Shown here piece after piece: positions 26,283 to 35,230 of a DNA stretch of 64,000 nt (the stretch's first letter is position 1; each line of letters opens with the position of its first letter). The notes below the pieces were generated by a model, which ran no database searches, was not told the origin of the DNA, and saw nothing but the letters and a program-made list of their open reading frames with translations. Position numbers and translations under genes: made by a program. The stretch spans positions 1 to 64,000 of the forward strand of contig CASWVG010000002.1 in the NCBI GenBank assembly GCA_949472775.1. Reading direction: 5' to 3'. The DNA comes from an uncultured Lachnospiraceae bacterium (GTDB lineage Bacteria; Bacillota; Clostridia; Lachnospirales; Lachnospiraceae).

Positions 26283-27572
26283 ATGAAAAATACAATAAAA
26301 GATTTGAAAACGTTTCTGATTCTGTGGAGCACCCAGTCGCTGTCACAGCTTGGCAGCGCCATGACGGGCTTCGCGCTCACGCTGTGGCTGTATGAAAAAA
26401 CGGGGTCTGCGCTGCAGACGGCGCTTCTGGCAGTGTGCAGTTATGCGCCCTATGTGGTGATGAGCATTTTTGCGGGCGCATTAAGCGACAGGTGGGACAA
26501 GAAAAAGGTGATGCTTGTCTGCGATACGCTGGCAGCCTGCTGTTCTGTGGTTGTTCTGGCACTGTTAAAGGCAGATCTTCTGCTGCCTGTCCACATGTAC
26601 ATCCTGAATGCGCTGACCGGCCTGATGAATACCGTGCAGCAGCCTGCAAGTGACGTGGCGATGACCATGATCACGCCGAAGGAATATTACCAGAAGACGA
26701 GCGGCCTGCGGTCGCTTTCGGCATCCCTTGTGACCATATTAAATCCGATCCTGGCCACGGCATTGTACGCTTTGGCGGGGATGGACATTGTCATTTATGT
26801 GGATCTGACCACGTTCGCGATCGCGTTTCTTTCACTGCTGTTTGGAGTGAAGCTCTCCGTGCCGGAAAAGAGGGAAGAGGCGGAGAAAGAATCTTTTTTG
26901 GAAACAGTCAGAGCAGGGCTTGTCTGTCTTCGGAAAAACGAGCTGGTACTCGTATTGATTTTGTTTCTGGCGGGGGTTAATTTTGTGGCCTCTGCCTTTG
27001 ACGCGGTGCTTCCTGCGCTGATTCTGCCGAGAAAAAACGGCGGGGAGGCAGTTCTTGGGATGGTTACCTCGTGCGCGGGGATTGCGATGCTTGCCGGAAG
27101 CCTGATTGTGACGGTGCTGCCTGCACCGAAGAACCGCATACGGGTGATCTATCTGACGATGCTGTTTTCTCTGGGGACGGAGAATTTTATTCTGGCATTT
27201 ACGGATTTGCCTGTGCTTTGGTGTGTGGGACAGATCATCGGCTGGCTTCTGGTGCCTGTGATGAGCGCCAATCTTGACGTGATTCTGCGGACCACGATTC
27301 CGCTTGACATGCAGGGGCGGGTGTACTCCTGCAGAAATACCCTGCAGTTTTTTACGATCCCCATAGGGCTGCTTTTTGGCGGCTTTATGGTCGATGATAT
27401 GTGCGAGCCGGCGATGGCGGCAACTCCTGCACAGGGAATGCTTGTCAGGCTGTTCGGCACGGGAAAAGGTTCGGGCGCGGCGCTGATGATGTTTATTCTT
27501 GGTGTGCTCGGGGTAGGAATCTGCCTGGGATTTGGAGGCGTGCTAAGGAAATATACTTATACGGAGCAGTAG
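26283..27572 (+). CDS. MFS efflux transporter (macrolide-exporter-like)
   Basis: 429 aa, twelve hydrophobic helices. Seen: FLILWSTQSLSQLGSAMTGFAL, then GALSDRWDKKKVMLVCDTLAA (motif A), and NPILATALYALAGMDIVIYVDL, a pattern of the DHA3 group that includes Mef-type macrolide exporters. GGAG lies 10 nt before the start. A leader peptide with competing hairpins precedes it, as is usual for antibiotic-inducible genes. A strong terminator follows. Drug range unknown. Confidence 0.88.
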   Translation: MKNTIKDLKTFLILWSTQSLSQLGSAMTGFALTLWLYEKTGSALQTALLAVCSYAPYVVMSIFAGALSDRWDKKKVMLVCDTLAACCSVVVLALLKADLLLPVHMYILNALTGLMNTVQQPASDVAMTMITPKEYYQKTSGLRSLSASLVTILNPILATALYALAGMDIVIYVDLTTFAIAFLSLLFGVKLSVPEKREEAEKESFLETVRAGLVCLRKNELVLVLILFLAGVNFVASAFDAVLPALILPRKNGGEAVLGMVTSCAGIAMLAGSLIVTVLPAPKNRIRVIYLTMLFSLGTENFILAFTDLPVLWCVGQIIGWLLVPVMSANLDVILRTTIPLDMQGRVYSCRNTLQFFTIPIGLLFGGFMVDDMCEPAMAATPAQGMLVRLFGTGKGSGAALMMFILGVLGVGICLGFGGVLRKYTYTEQ

Positions 27573-27624
27573 GCAGTGTGAAATTTAAAGAGAGTACATA
27601 TAAGAGAGCTATGCAAATTTATGA

Positions 27625-27660
27625 AAAGGCGGGACAGATGATTGCCCGCCTTTTTCTCTT
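27625..27660 (+). terminator. Intrinsic terminator of the MFS gene
   Basis: Nine-bp stem AAAGGCGGG / CCCGCCTTT with an 11-nt loop, then a T-rich run. Confidence 0.85.
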
Positions 27661-27742
27661 TCTTATAGGAAATGCGGCAGTGTGAATCATTTGAGGAAAA
27701 GGCAAGGCATTCTCCTGATGGTGTGTGCGGGCATTTGATTTC

Positions 27743-28630
27743 TTACACCTGCGCGCAAAAAGCGAAATACCCCTTCCCCTCCGCGCCAAGAAGCAGGCTG
27801 TAGGGCGGATATTCTTTGTCAAATGTGCGGACAAACTGTTCAAAGGTCAGCATGTCGTTCCGCTCAAGGGTACCGCATTCTGTAAGCGGGAAGTGCGTTT
27901 TCAGCCGGGTTATAAACTGTTCCGACAGAAGTTTCATGGCGGTGACAACTGTCTGGTCAATTCTGTGAATATCCTTCCCGAGAATTTCGCTGAGAGTGTG
28001 CAGGACAAGAGATTCTTCATAAACCAGATAGATTCGGATGGGTTTCTTTTCCTCTGTGCGGTAGGTCAAGCGGAAGCAGAGTGTTTTTCCAGTGGAAAAT
28101 TCCTCTCCGCTGTAACGATGGCTTATGACATCGACACCCGTCTGCGCCAAACTTTCCAGCGCCTGCGAAAGCGCTTTTTCCAGATTCTCCAGCTCATTGT
28201 CATCCGGCTGGTGCACCCATTTGTGCGGGTTCTTACCTGTGATGGCGCGGTCTTCGACCATGATATGACCATTCAGCCATCCCACGCAGATTCCCAGAAA
28301 ATGCCCTACCGATTCCGTGGAATAGTCGTTCGCTTCCATCTCCGCTTCCAGAGCCGGGAGCGTCTTATCCCGCAGGCTGTCGTGCAGACTTTTATGGATG
28401 GCGAGGCCCGGGTAATTGATGGACTGCATGTAGGCTTCTTCATCCGCAAAATGCTTCATGGTATAGCTTTTGAAATATTTAATGCCCTCCCGACACGCGT
28501 GCTGCTGTTTATTCTCGTCTTCGTTGAGGGCAATCAGTTTTCCGACGATGGAAAACAACTTCCGATGAGCCGTATCGATACTTGCCACGCCAATGTTAAA
28601 CCGCTCGTTCCACTTGATTTCTTTGATCAT
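27743..28630 (-). CDS. Bacteriohemerythrin with C-terminal CheX-like domain
   Basis: 295 aa. Residues 1-135 are a hemerythrin: IDTAHRKLF, HFADEEAYM, HKSLHD and GWLNGHIMVED provide the His and Asp/Glu ligands of a di-iron O2 site. Residues about 155-295 resemble CheX-like phosphatase or chemosensory domains, with paired beta strands and a DQTVVTAMKLLSEQF helix; that part is a weaker call. GGGAGGG precedes the ATG. Divergent from a two-receiver response regulator and a hybrid kinase, so a joint oxygen or redox response is possible. Confidence 0.82.
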   Translation of the reverse strand: MIKEIKWNERFNIGVASIDTAHRKLFSIVGKLIALNEDENKQQHACREGIKYFKSYTMKHFADEEAYMQSINYPGLAIHKSLHDSLRDKTLPALEAEMEANDYSTESVGHFLGICVGWLNGHIMVEDRAITGKNPHKWVHQPDDNELENLEKALSQALESLAQTGVDVISHRYSGEEFSTGKTLCFRLTYRTEEKKPIRIYLVYEESLVLHTLSEILGKDIHRIDQTVVTAMKLLSEQFITRLKTHFPLTECGTLERNDMLTFEQFVRTFDKEYPPYSLLLGAEGKGYFAFCAQV

Positions 28631-28668
28631 ATGTAAATTCCCTCCCCAGATTCTGCTATGACTAGTTT

Positions 28669-28698
28669 AGCATACTTCCCACAAAAAAGCAGTGTAAA
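28669..28698 (-). promoter_or_regulatory. Putative promoter for the hemerythrin gene
   Basis: Minus strand TTTACA, 18 nt, TATGCT. Confidence 0.4.
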
Positions 28699-28711
28699 AA
28701 GTGGGAGATTT

Positions 28712-28720
28712 TGGTATACT
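28712..28720 (+). promoter_or_regulatory. Extended -10 promoter for the response regulator
   Basis: TGG followed by TATACT, without a clear -35; 92 nt before the ATG. Confidence 0.4.
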
Positions 28721-28812
28721 TGTTTTGCATAACTGCAAGCTTTAAAGAAAAGCCGGGGGACTTTTCGAGAGGGCGGTGTGAATAAGAACATATTGATGAG
28801 GGGGCAAAGAGT

Positions 28813-29691
28813 ATGAAGTACAAGGTTTTACTTATGGGAAACAATAAAATGGTAATCAATGAATTTTTTACCTATATGGATTTTAGTTTCGAGTGTTTCA
28901 GCACTTCGGACCGGTATGACGATGTGATCAATCATATAAAATATATACATCCCGACGCGCTTGTCTACTGTCTTTACGGGGAAAACCTCGACGATCTGAA
29001 GCGGTTTGTCAATGTGGAGGGAAAGATTGCGGAGGAGAAGATTCCCATAGTGATTGTCGGGGATGCCGATGAGTGTGAGCAATTTGTGCGTATCGCGCCT
29101 TCCATGAACGTTACAATATTCCGCAGACCGATTTCCACGCAGAAGCTGGAAGAGGCGCTTGTCAAGCTTCTGAAAGAGGAGAGACCGGATGGCATGAGAG
29201 AGAAGCGATCTGTGACGGTGGCGGAAAGCACGCTGAAAACAGAGGATGTCATGCGGGTGGCGGAGGAGCTTCTCGCCCAGCTTGCGAAGGAAGAGGAAAA
29301 AGAGAAAAAGCTGAGAGAAGAGGCGGCGAGAAAAAAACATATTCTTGTTGTGGACGACGACAGCAGCGTTCTTAAGCTTTTAAAGGGGTATCTGGTGGAG
29401 CGTTACGATGTGGCGACGGCAATCAGCGGCAAGATCGCGCTGAAGTTTCTGGAGACAAAAAAGACGGACCTGGTGCTTCTCGATTATGAGATGCCGGCGG
29501 AGAACGGAGCGGAAGTGCTGGCGAAGATCCGCGAAAATCCGGCGACCAGAAATCTGCCGGTGGTGTTTCTCACGGGTGTGACTGACAGAAAGAAAATTAT
29601 GGAAGTTCTGTCAATGAAACCGCAGGGATACCTCACCAAGCCTATCGATATGGGAAAGCTGTCGTCCACGATAAAGGGTGTTTTGGGCTGA
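28813..29691 (+). CDS. Response regulator with two receiver-like domains
   Basis: 292 aa. Residues 1-120 have the alternating beta/alpha pattern of a receiver but lack the acidic pair and phospho-Asp (a pseudo-receiver). A charged coiled linker at about 130-172 follows. Residues 175-292 are a canonical receiver: HILVVDDDSSV, LVLLDYEMP with the phospho-Asp, VVFLTG and YLTKPID. No output domain, so it signals by protein contacts. The hybrid kinase starts 29 bp later and is its likely partner. Confidence 0.88.
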   Translation: MKYKVLLMGNNKMVINEFFTYMDFSFECFSTSDRYDDVINHIKYIHPDALVYCLYGENLDDLKRFVNVEGKIAEEKIPIVIVGDADECEQFVRIAPSMNVTIFRRPISTQKLEEALVKLLKEERPDGMREKRSVTVAESTLKTEDVMRVAEELLAQLAKEEEKEKKLREEAARKKHILVVDDDSSVLKLLKGYLVERYDVATAISGKIALKFLETKKTDLVLLDYEMPAENGAEVLAKIRENPATRNLPVVFLTGVTDRKKIMEVLSMKPQGYLTKPIDMGKLSSTIKGVLG

Positions 29692-29720
29692 CTGCATCAT
29701 GTTTTTAGCGGGAGGTTGAT

Positions 29721-32435
29721 ATGGCTATCATAGAAAGCGAACTCAAGCTGACGGATTTGATAGATGTGGAATCCTTACAGAAAATACAGGATGCCTTTTC
29801 GGATATGTCGGGAATCGCATCAATGATTACGGATGATTCCGGAACGATACAGACGAAGCCTTCCGGGTTTACGGATTTCTGCAAAAAGTATGTCAGAAAC
29901 ACGGAGGAAGGGCGGAAACGCTGTCAGGAATGTGACAGGATGGGGGTGGAAAAAGCGGCGAAGGAGGGCGGCTCCTGTGCCTATTTCTGCCACGCCGGAC
30001 TAGTGGCGTTTGCGGCGCCCATTATGGCGCATGGGCATATGGTAGGATGCTTTGTCGGCGGACAGATGCTGACCATACCTCCCGATGAAAAGCATATACG
30101 TGGAGTTGCAAGGGATATTGGCGTGGATGCTGACGAACTGGTGCGGGCGGCGCAGGAAATCCGCATCGTAGATAAAGTGACGGTCAAAAAAGTATCCAAT
30201 GCGCTGTATACGATAGCGAATGTCCTGTCAGACATTGCCTACAGCAAATATCAGGTGAGTCTGACCAACATGGAACTGAAGAAAACTTCCAATATGAAAT
30301 CGGACTTTCTGGCGAATATGAGCCACGAAATCCGCACACCCATGAATGCGGTGATCGGGATGGCGGAGATGGCGCTCAGGGAAGATCTGACCCCGGCGGC
30401 GAGAGAATATATCGGGCAGATCAAATCCTCGGGTCAGACGCTCCTCACGATTATCAATGATGTTCTGGACTTTTCCAAAATTGAATCGGGCATGATGGAT
30501 ATCAGCTATGTAGAGTATGAACCGATGTCCATGATTAACGATGTGTCCAATATTATTATGACGCGTATCGGCAGCAAGGATCTGGAGCTGACGGTGGATG
30601 TGAATCCGGATCTGCCGACGGGGCTTTACGGCGATAATGTCCGGATCAAGCAGGTTATGGTGAATCTCGCCAACAACGCCGTCAAATTTACCAAAGAAGG
30701 AAATGTCCATGTGAAGATTGATTTCCTGCAGACGGCGGAAGACATGATAGAGCTGATTGTGTCTATTACCGACACGGGAAGCGGCATCAAAGAGAGCGAT
30801 ATGGATAAGCTCTTTAAGTCTTTTCAGCAGCTTGACAGCAAGAGAAACCGGAATATTGAGGGAACCGGACTGGGGCTTGCGATCTGTAAGCAGCTTGTGA
30901 CGCTGATGAAAGGTAAAATCCATGTGGAGAGCGTATACGGAAAGGGATCTACCTTTTCCTTCGTGATTCCCCAGAAGGTGACCGATATCCAGCATTCTGT
31001 CGAAAAGCTGCCGGAAAATGTTGTGGCGGCGGGGCTGCTTCAGAGCGATTACATTGCGCAGGAACTGGCAATTGATATGGAAAGGCTGGGCGTCAGCTAT
31101 GAGAGACTGGAGTCGGAGGAGGTTTTAAACCGGATCAAAGAGAATGGTGCGGGCTATTTCTTTGTGGAGCAGCCGCTTTTTACAGAACCGGTGCAATATT
31201 TTCTGAAACTGAATCCCGACGTAAAAGGCGTGCTTCTGACGAATTACCGTTCGGTGCGTTCTTACGATCTGCCTAATCTGCTCGTGGTGAAAAAGCCGCT
31301 CTATATTCTGGGACTCGCAAATATTTTTAACGGCAAGGAGGACAACGCCGCCTTTTCACTGATGGAGGCTGAAGATTTTGACTTTGTGGCGCCCAAGGCG
31401 GAGATTCTGGTGGTGGATGACAATGCCATCAATCTGACTGTGGCAAAGGGGCTTTTAAATCCGCTTGAGATGAAGATAGAGACGGCACTCAGCGGTAAAG
31501 ACGCGGTTCTGATGGTTACGGACAAGCGCTATGATATTATTTTTATGGATCATATGATGCCTGAGATGGATGGGGTGGAGACGACAAGGGTAATCCGCAG
31601 ACTTCTCGGGGACAATGGGCAGGTGCCGATTATTGCCCTCACGGCAAATGCGGTGGAGGGAACGGCGGAGATGTTTATCAGCGAGGGCATGAACGATTTT
31701 GTGACGAAACCGGTCGAGATGCGGGATATGGTTTCCAAACTCCGCAAATGGCTGCCGCCGGAGAAGATTGAGAAAAAGAAAAATAAAGGCGGCGCGCCTG
31801 TCCGGAATATACACAGGGACGACGGCGGCGCGCAGATGGCTACAAACATTGTCATCGAGGGGTTGGATGTGCAGAAGGCGTTGGGGTTCCTCGGAAACGA
31901 GGCGCTTTTCTGGTCCGTATTGAAGGAATACTACCGCGTGATTGAGAAGAAATGTGCGCTCATACAGGAGTATGAACAGAAGGAGCAGTGGAAAGATTAC
32001 ACGGTGGAGGTACACGCGTTAAAGAGTGCGTCGAGACAGATTGGAGCTACGGATCTGGCGTATACAGCCGAGCAGATGGAGGCGGCGGGAAATGCCGGGA
32101 ATGCGGCGTTGATTCACAAAATTACGCCGGGTATGCTTGAAGAGTATATGTTCTATAAAGGCATTCTGGCCCCCTACTTTGTAAAAGAGGAGGAAGAGCA
32201 GAGCGGAAGGGCGGCGGAAGTGGAAGAACTGAAAGCGCTGTTTGAACAGATGGAAGAGGCGATGGAAAATCTGGACATGGATGCCATGGAGCAGGCAATT
32301 AAAGATATGAACCAGTATTCCTACAGCGATGCGCAGCGGGGTATATTTGAAAAACTCAAAAATGCGGTGGAGGATATCGACACGGAACGGTGCGAGGAAA
32401 TCATCGCAGAGTGGAAGAAAGAACTGGATAGGTAA
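29721..32435 (+). CDS. PocR-domain hybrid sensor histidine kinase
   Basis: 904 aa. Seen in order: PocR sensory domain at about 12-180, with Cys54, Cys68, Cys71, Cys86 and Cys90; HisKA with FLANMSHEIRTPMN (His202); HATPase_c with the NLANNAVKF N box and GTGLGLAI; a degenerate receiver near 420-540; a full receiver near 560-680 with FMDHMMPEMDG; an Hpt domain with VHALKSASRQIG near 765; and a long helical tail. The domain set implies an intramolecular phosphorelay. No membrane segment, so a cytosolic ligand or redox signal is sensed; PocR domains bind small hydrocarbon derivatives. Confidence 0.92.
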   Translation: MAIIESELKLTDLIDVESLQKIQDAFSDMSGIASMITDDSGTIQTKPSGFTDFCKKYVRNTEEGRKRCQECDRMGVEKAAKEGGSCAYFCHAGLVAFAAPIMAHGHMVGCFVGGQMLTIPPDEKHIRGVARDIGVDADELVRAAQEIRIVDKVTVKKVSNALYTIANVLSDIAYSKYQVSLTNMELKKTSNMKSDFLANMSHEIRTPMNAVIGMAEMALREDLTPAAREYIGQIKSSGQTLLTIINDVLDFSKIESGMMDISYVEYEPMSMINDVSNIIMTRIGSKDLELTVDVNPDLPTGLYGDNVRIKQVMVNLANNAVKFTKEGNVHVKIDFLQTAEDMIELIVSITDTGSGIKESDMDKLFKSFQQLDSKRNRNIEGTGLGLAICKQLVTLMKGKIHVESVYGKGSTFSFVIPQKVTDIQHSVEKLPENVVAAGLLQSDYIAQELAIDMERLGVSYERLESEEVLNRIKENGAGYFFVEQPLFTEPVQYFLKLNPDVKGVLLTNYRSVRSYDLPNLLVVKKPLYILGLANIFNGKEDNAAFSLMEAEDFDFVAPKAEILVVDDNAINLTVAKGLLNPLEMKIETALSGKDAVLMVTDKRYDIIFMDHMMPEMDGVETTRVIRRLLGDNGQVPIIALTANAVEGTAEMFISEGMNDFVTKPVEMRDMVSKLRKWLPPEKIEKKKNKGGAPVRNIHRDDGGAQMATNIVIEGLDVQKALGFLGNEALFWSVLKEYYRVIEKKCALIQEYEQKEQWKDYTVEVHALKSASRQIGATDLAYTAEQMEAAGNAGNAALIHKITPGMLEEYMFYKGILAPYFVKEEEEQSGRAAEVEELKALFEQMEEAMENLDMDAMEQAIKDMNQYSYSDAQRGIFEKLKNAVEDIDTERCEEIIAEWKKELDR

Positions 32436-32446
32436 CAGACAGCCCA

Positions 32447-32577
32447 GGACTTTGCACTTGCTGCAAAGTCCGTGAGAACACGTAAAGGATGAGAAGAATC
32501 CGGCTTCTTTGCCGAAGGCAAAGCTGGAATAGGCCGGATTCAGTAACAATGAAGCCGGAGGCTGAATAGTTATCTGA
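32447..32577 (+). ncRNA. Structured RNA element with mutually exclusive stems
   Basis: Seen: a perfect 10-bp hairpin 32447-32456/32462-32471; a 9-bp outer stem 32496-32504/32533-32541 holding a 6-bp inner hairpin 32508-32513/32517-32522; and an alternative 8-bp pairing of 32500-32507 with 32551-32558 that excludes the outer stem. An intrinsic terminator follows. It could be a leader for the amino-acid ABC operon, a 3' UTR, or a repeated palindromic element. No known riboswitch recognised. Confidence 0.4.
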
Positions 32578-32589
32578 ACGCTTAAATAT

Positions 32590-32630
32590 AAGGAGAAAAG
32601 TGTATATTATGCATTTTTCTCCTTTTCTTT
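32590..32630 (+). terminator. Intrinsic terminator
   Basis: Perfect 10-bp stem AAGGAGAAAA / TTTTCTCCTT with a 15-nt loop and a following T-rich tract, between the hybrid kinase and the ABC operon. Confidence 0.75.
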
Positions 32631-32642
32631 CGGAAATGGTTG

Positions 32643-32651
32643 TGGTATGAT
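32643..32651 (+). promoter_or_regulatory. Extended -10 promoter for the amino-acid ABC operon
   Basis: TGG followed by TATGAT, just past the terminator; -35 weak. The open frame that begins at 32640 covers it, so the coding start must be later. Confidence 0.4.
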
Positions 32652-32693
32652 AGAGCGGGCGTGGATGTAGGAAATGGAAAGGATGAAAAACGG

Positions 32694-33383
32694 ATGGCAG
32701 AGTGGGCAGCAAATTTCAGTGATCTGTTTTATAAATGTTTTATCAGGGAAGACCGTTATAAGCTTCTTCTGAGCGGCATCGGCGTGACGATCAAGGTATC
32801 GCTTCTGGCGATCGTCATCGGTATTCTGATTGGCATGGTGATTGCCACATGCAATCTGTCAAAGAAGAAACTGCTTCGGTTTATCGGAGGTGTTTATACG
32901 GACGTGATCCGGGGGACGCCCTCGGTGACACAGCTTATGATAATCTATTTTGTCATCTTTGCCACGGTGCCTTTGGACAAATGGATCATTGCAGCCATTG
33001 CTTTTGGAGTCAACTCCGGCGCCTATGTGTCCGAGATTGTCCGGGCGGGCATTCTGTCAATTGATAAGGGGCAGACGGAGGCAGGAAGGTCCCTGGGGCT
33101 TTCCGCATTCCAGACCATGAGCCGGATTGTGGTGCCGCAGGCGGTCAAAAATATTTTTCCCGCACTGTGCAATGAGTTCATTGTGCTGATTAAGGAAACC
33201 GCCATTGTCGGGTATGTGGGGCTGATGGATATCCAGAAAGCGGGAGACTTCATCAAGAGCGCAACCTTTATTGCATTTATGCCGTTAATCGGAACCGCGG
33301 TGATCTATTATGTGCTGATCAAAATACTGACACTGGCTCTCCGCCAGGTGGAGATACGGCTGAGGAAGGCGGATGCAAGGTAA
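32694..33383 (+). CDS. Amino-acid ABC transporter permease
   Basis: 229 aa from the ATG at 32694. HisM/GlnP-type inner-membrane subunit of a polar amino-acid importer. Seen: about five helices, GVTIKVSLLAIVIGILIG, VIRGTPSVTQLMIIYF, and the EAA loop EAGRSLGLSAFQTMSRIVVPQAVKNIFPAL that contacts the ATPase. The frame runs back to a TTG at 32640, but that lies within the likely promoter. First gene of permease, ATPase, binding protein. Confidence 0.92.
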   Translation: MAEWAANFSDLFYKCFIREDRYKLLLSGIGVTIKVSLLAIVIGILIGMVIATCNLSKKKLLRFIGGVYTDVIRGTPSVTQLMIIYFVIFATVPLDKWIIAAIAFGVNSGAYVSEIVRAGILSIDKGQTEAGRSLGLSAFQTMSRIVVPQAVKNIFPALCNEFIVLIKETAIVGYVGLMDIQKAGDFIKSATFIAFMPLIGTAVIYYVLIKILTLALRQVEIRLRKADAR

Positions 33384-33444
33384 CCGTGTGAGAGGCAGTT
33401 TGGAATCTCACATGGGAGAATACCAGAAATGAGGTGTTCTCTGT

Positions 33445-34209
33445 ATGGAAGACAGATGGAAAAATCATGCTGACATGGAGAATGTGATGATAAAAGTCAG
33501 AAACTTACATAAAAAATTTGAAGATCTGGACGTGCTGAGCGGAATTGACGAGCACATCACGCAGGGAGAAGTGGTTGTGGTGATCGGACCTTCGGGATCG
33601 GGTAAAAGTACCTTTTTGAGATGCCTCAACCTGCTTGAGACGGTTACCGAGGGGGAAATTTATGTGGATGACGAGCTGATCACGGACCCGAAAGTGAATG
33701 TGAACCGGGTGCGTCAGAAGATGGGCATGGTATTCCAGCAGTTCAACCTGTTTCCCCATCTGACCATTATGGATAATATCACGCTGGCCCCGGTACTCCT
33801 TAAGAAAATGACGAAGGAGGAGGCGGTGAAGCGTGGGCAGGAGCTTCTGGAGCGGGTGAATCTGGGCGAGAAGGCGAACGCTTATCCGGCGCAGCTCTCC
33901 GGCGGTCAAAAGCAGAGAGTAGCGATTGCCAGAGCGCTTGCCATGGATCCTGAGATCATGCTGTTTGACGAACCCACGTCTGCCCTTGACCCGGAGATGG
34001 TGGGCGAGGTGCTGGATGTGATGAAGGATCTGGCCAGATCGGGCATGACTATGGTGATAGTCACCCACGAGATGGGCTTTGCCAAAGAGGTGGCATCCCG
34101 TGTGCTCTTTATAGATCAGGGTGTGGTTATGGAGAGCGGCACGCCGGAGGAAGTTTTCGGGAATCCCCAAAACGAGAGGACGAAAAATTTCCTGAGCAAA
34201 GTGCTGTAG
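33445..34209 (+). CDS. Amino-acid ABC transporter ATPase (GlnQ-like)
   Basis: 254 aa. Seen: Walker [11 protein letters not shown]-loop [13 protein letters not shown], signature [19 protein letters not shown], Walker [16 protein letters not shown]-loop IVTHEMGFA. Two starts have ribosome sites: 33445 (GAGGTG) and 33487 (GGAG), the latter giving the family's usual [11 protein letters not shown] beginning; the first 14 residues may thus be absent. Coupled to the permease upstream (61 bp) and the binding protein downstream. Confidence 0.93.
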   Translation: MEDRWKNHADMENVMIKVRNLHKKFEDLDVLSGIDEHITQGEVVVVIGPSGSGKSTFLRCLNLLETVTEGEIYVDDELITDPKVNVNRVRQKMGMVFQQFNLFPHLTIMDNITLAPVLLKKMTKEEAVKRGQELLERVNLGEKANAYPAQLSGGQKQRVAIARALAMDPEIMLFDEPTSALDPEMVGEVLDVMKDLARSGMTMVIVTHEMGFAKEVASRVLFIDQGVVMESGTPEEVFGNPQNERTKNFLSKVL

Positions 34210-34283
34210 ATGCGGCGGAGTCCGCAATGGACGGAGCGGTATCCGGGCTGTGACAAGGAGAATATGTGACTTGCGCGGGCGTA

Positions 34284-34311
34284 TTGTCCGTGGGGTGATA
34301 TATGATATAGG
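34284..34311 (+). promoter_or_regulatory. Putative internal promoter for the binding protein
   Basis: TTGTCC, 16 nt, TATAGG, 30 nt before the ATG at 34342. An extra promoter would raise the lipoprotein above the membrane subunits. Confidence 0.4.
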
Positions 34312-34341
34312 AAACAAGGAAATGCAGAGGAGGAACACATT

Positions 34342-35112
34342 ATGAAAAGGACAACAAAATTACTGACAATGACGCTCGCCGCAGTGGTGACGGCGTGCAC
34401 ACTGACGGCATGCGGCGGCTCTTCCAAGGGCGATGCGCTTACCTTCGGCACCAATGCGGAGTTCCCGCCGTTTGAGTATGTCACATCAAATGGTGCGATC
34501 GGCGAGTATGACGGGATTGACATGGCGATTGCAAAGCAGATCGCGGAGGACAACGGCATGACAGCGGCCGTGGAAAACATGGAGTTTGACTCCCTTCTGG
34601 TTGCCCTGCAGAATGGGCAGATCGACGCGGTTATCGCAGGCATGACGGCCACCGATGAGAGAAGGGAAACGGTAGATTTTTCCACGCCCTATTACACGGC
34701 GACCCAGGTTATGATCGTGAAAGAGGATTCTGACATCACATCGGCTGCGGATATGGCGGACAAGAAAATCTGCGTGATACAGGGTTACACCGGCGAAGTG
34801 TGTGTGCAGGATATGGGTTACACTTACGAGGCGTTCAAGAAGGGTACAGAGGCTGTCATGGAACTGACAAACGGCAAGTGTGACGTGGTTGTCATCGACT
34901 CTGCGACGGCGCAGAAATATGTGAGCGACAATGAGGGCTTAAAAATCGTGGAGGATCCGAGTGCATTTGAGTCCGAGGAGTACGCGATCGCGGTACAGAA
35001 GGGCAACACGGAGCTGCTTGACAAGATCAATAAGACCATTGACAAGATGCTGGCAGACGGCACGATCAATGAGCTGGCGGTGAAGTACACGGAGGAAGCG
35101 ACTGCTGAATAA
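34342..35112 (+). CDS. Amino-acid binding lipoprotein (SBP family 3)
   Basis: 256 aa. Seen: lipoprotein signal with the lipobox LTAC (Cys24), then the normal domain order: lobe 1 (FGTNAEFPPFEYV, YDGIDMAIAKQIA, VIAGMTATDERRETVDFSTPYY with the ligand-binding Arg), lobe 2 (CVIQGYTGEVCVQ, GKCDVVVIDSATA) and the closing helices (YAIAVQKGNTELLDKINKTIDKML). It would bind a polar amino acid outside the cell and dock on the permease. It serves as an internal standard for the permuted paralogue at 36479. Confidence 0.94.
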   Translation: MKRTTKLLTMTLAAVVTACTLTACGGSSKGDALTFGTNAEFPPFEYVTSNGAIGEYDGIDMAIAKQIAEDNGMTAAVENMEFDSLLVALQNGQIDAVIAGMTATDERRETVDFSTPYYTATQVMIVKEDSDITSAADMADKKICVIQGYTGEVCVQDMGYTYEAFKKGTEAVMELTNGKCDVVVIDSATAQKYVSDNEGLKIVEDPSAFESEEYAIAVQKGNTELLDKINKTIDKMLADGTINELAVKYTEEATAE

Positions 35113-35132
35113 TACATAGGAATGCAGAAATG

Positions 35133-35160
35133 GGGCGGCACAGATTTGTACCGCCCTATC
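35133..35160 (+). terminator. Hairpin after the first ABC operon
   Basis: GGGCGG / CCGCCC stem with a 12-nt loop. The T tract is poor, so termination may be partial. Confidence 0.45.
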
Positions 35161-35190
35161 TTGACGCAAGATACTTTCTCGTAGTAGTAT
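35161..35190 (+). promoter_or_regulatory. Sigma-A promoter for sstT
   Basis: TTGACG, 18 nt, TAGTAT, 40 nt before the ATG at 35231. Confidence 0.55.
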
Positions 35191-35230
35191 AGTGAAGTAA
35201 CCCGTAAATTTGCATAGAAATGAGGGAAGC

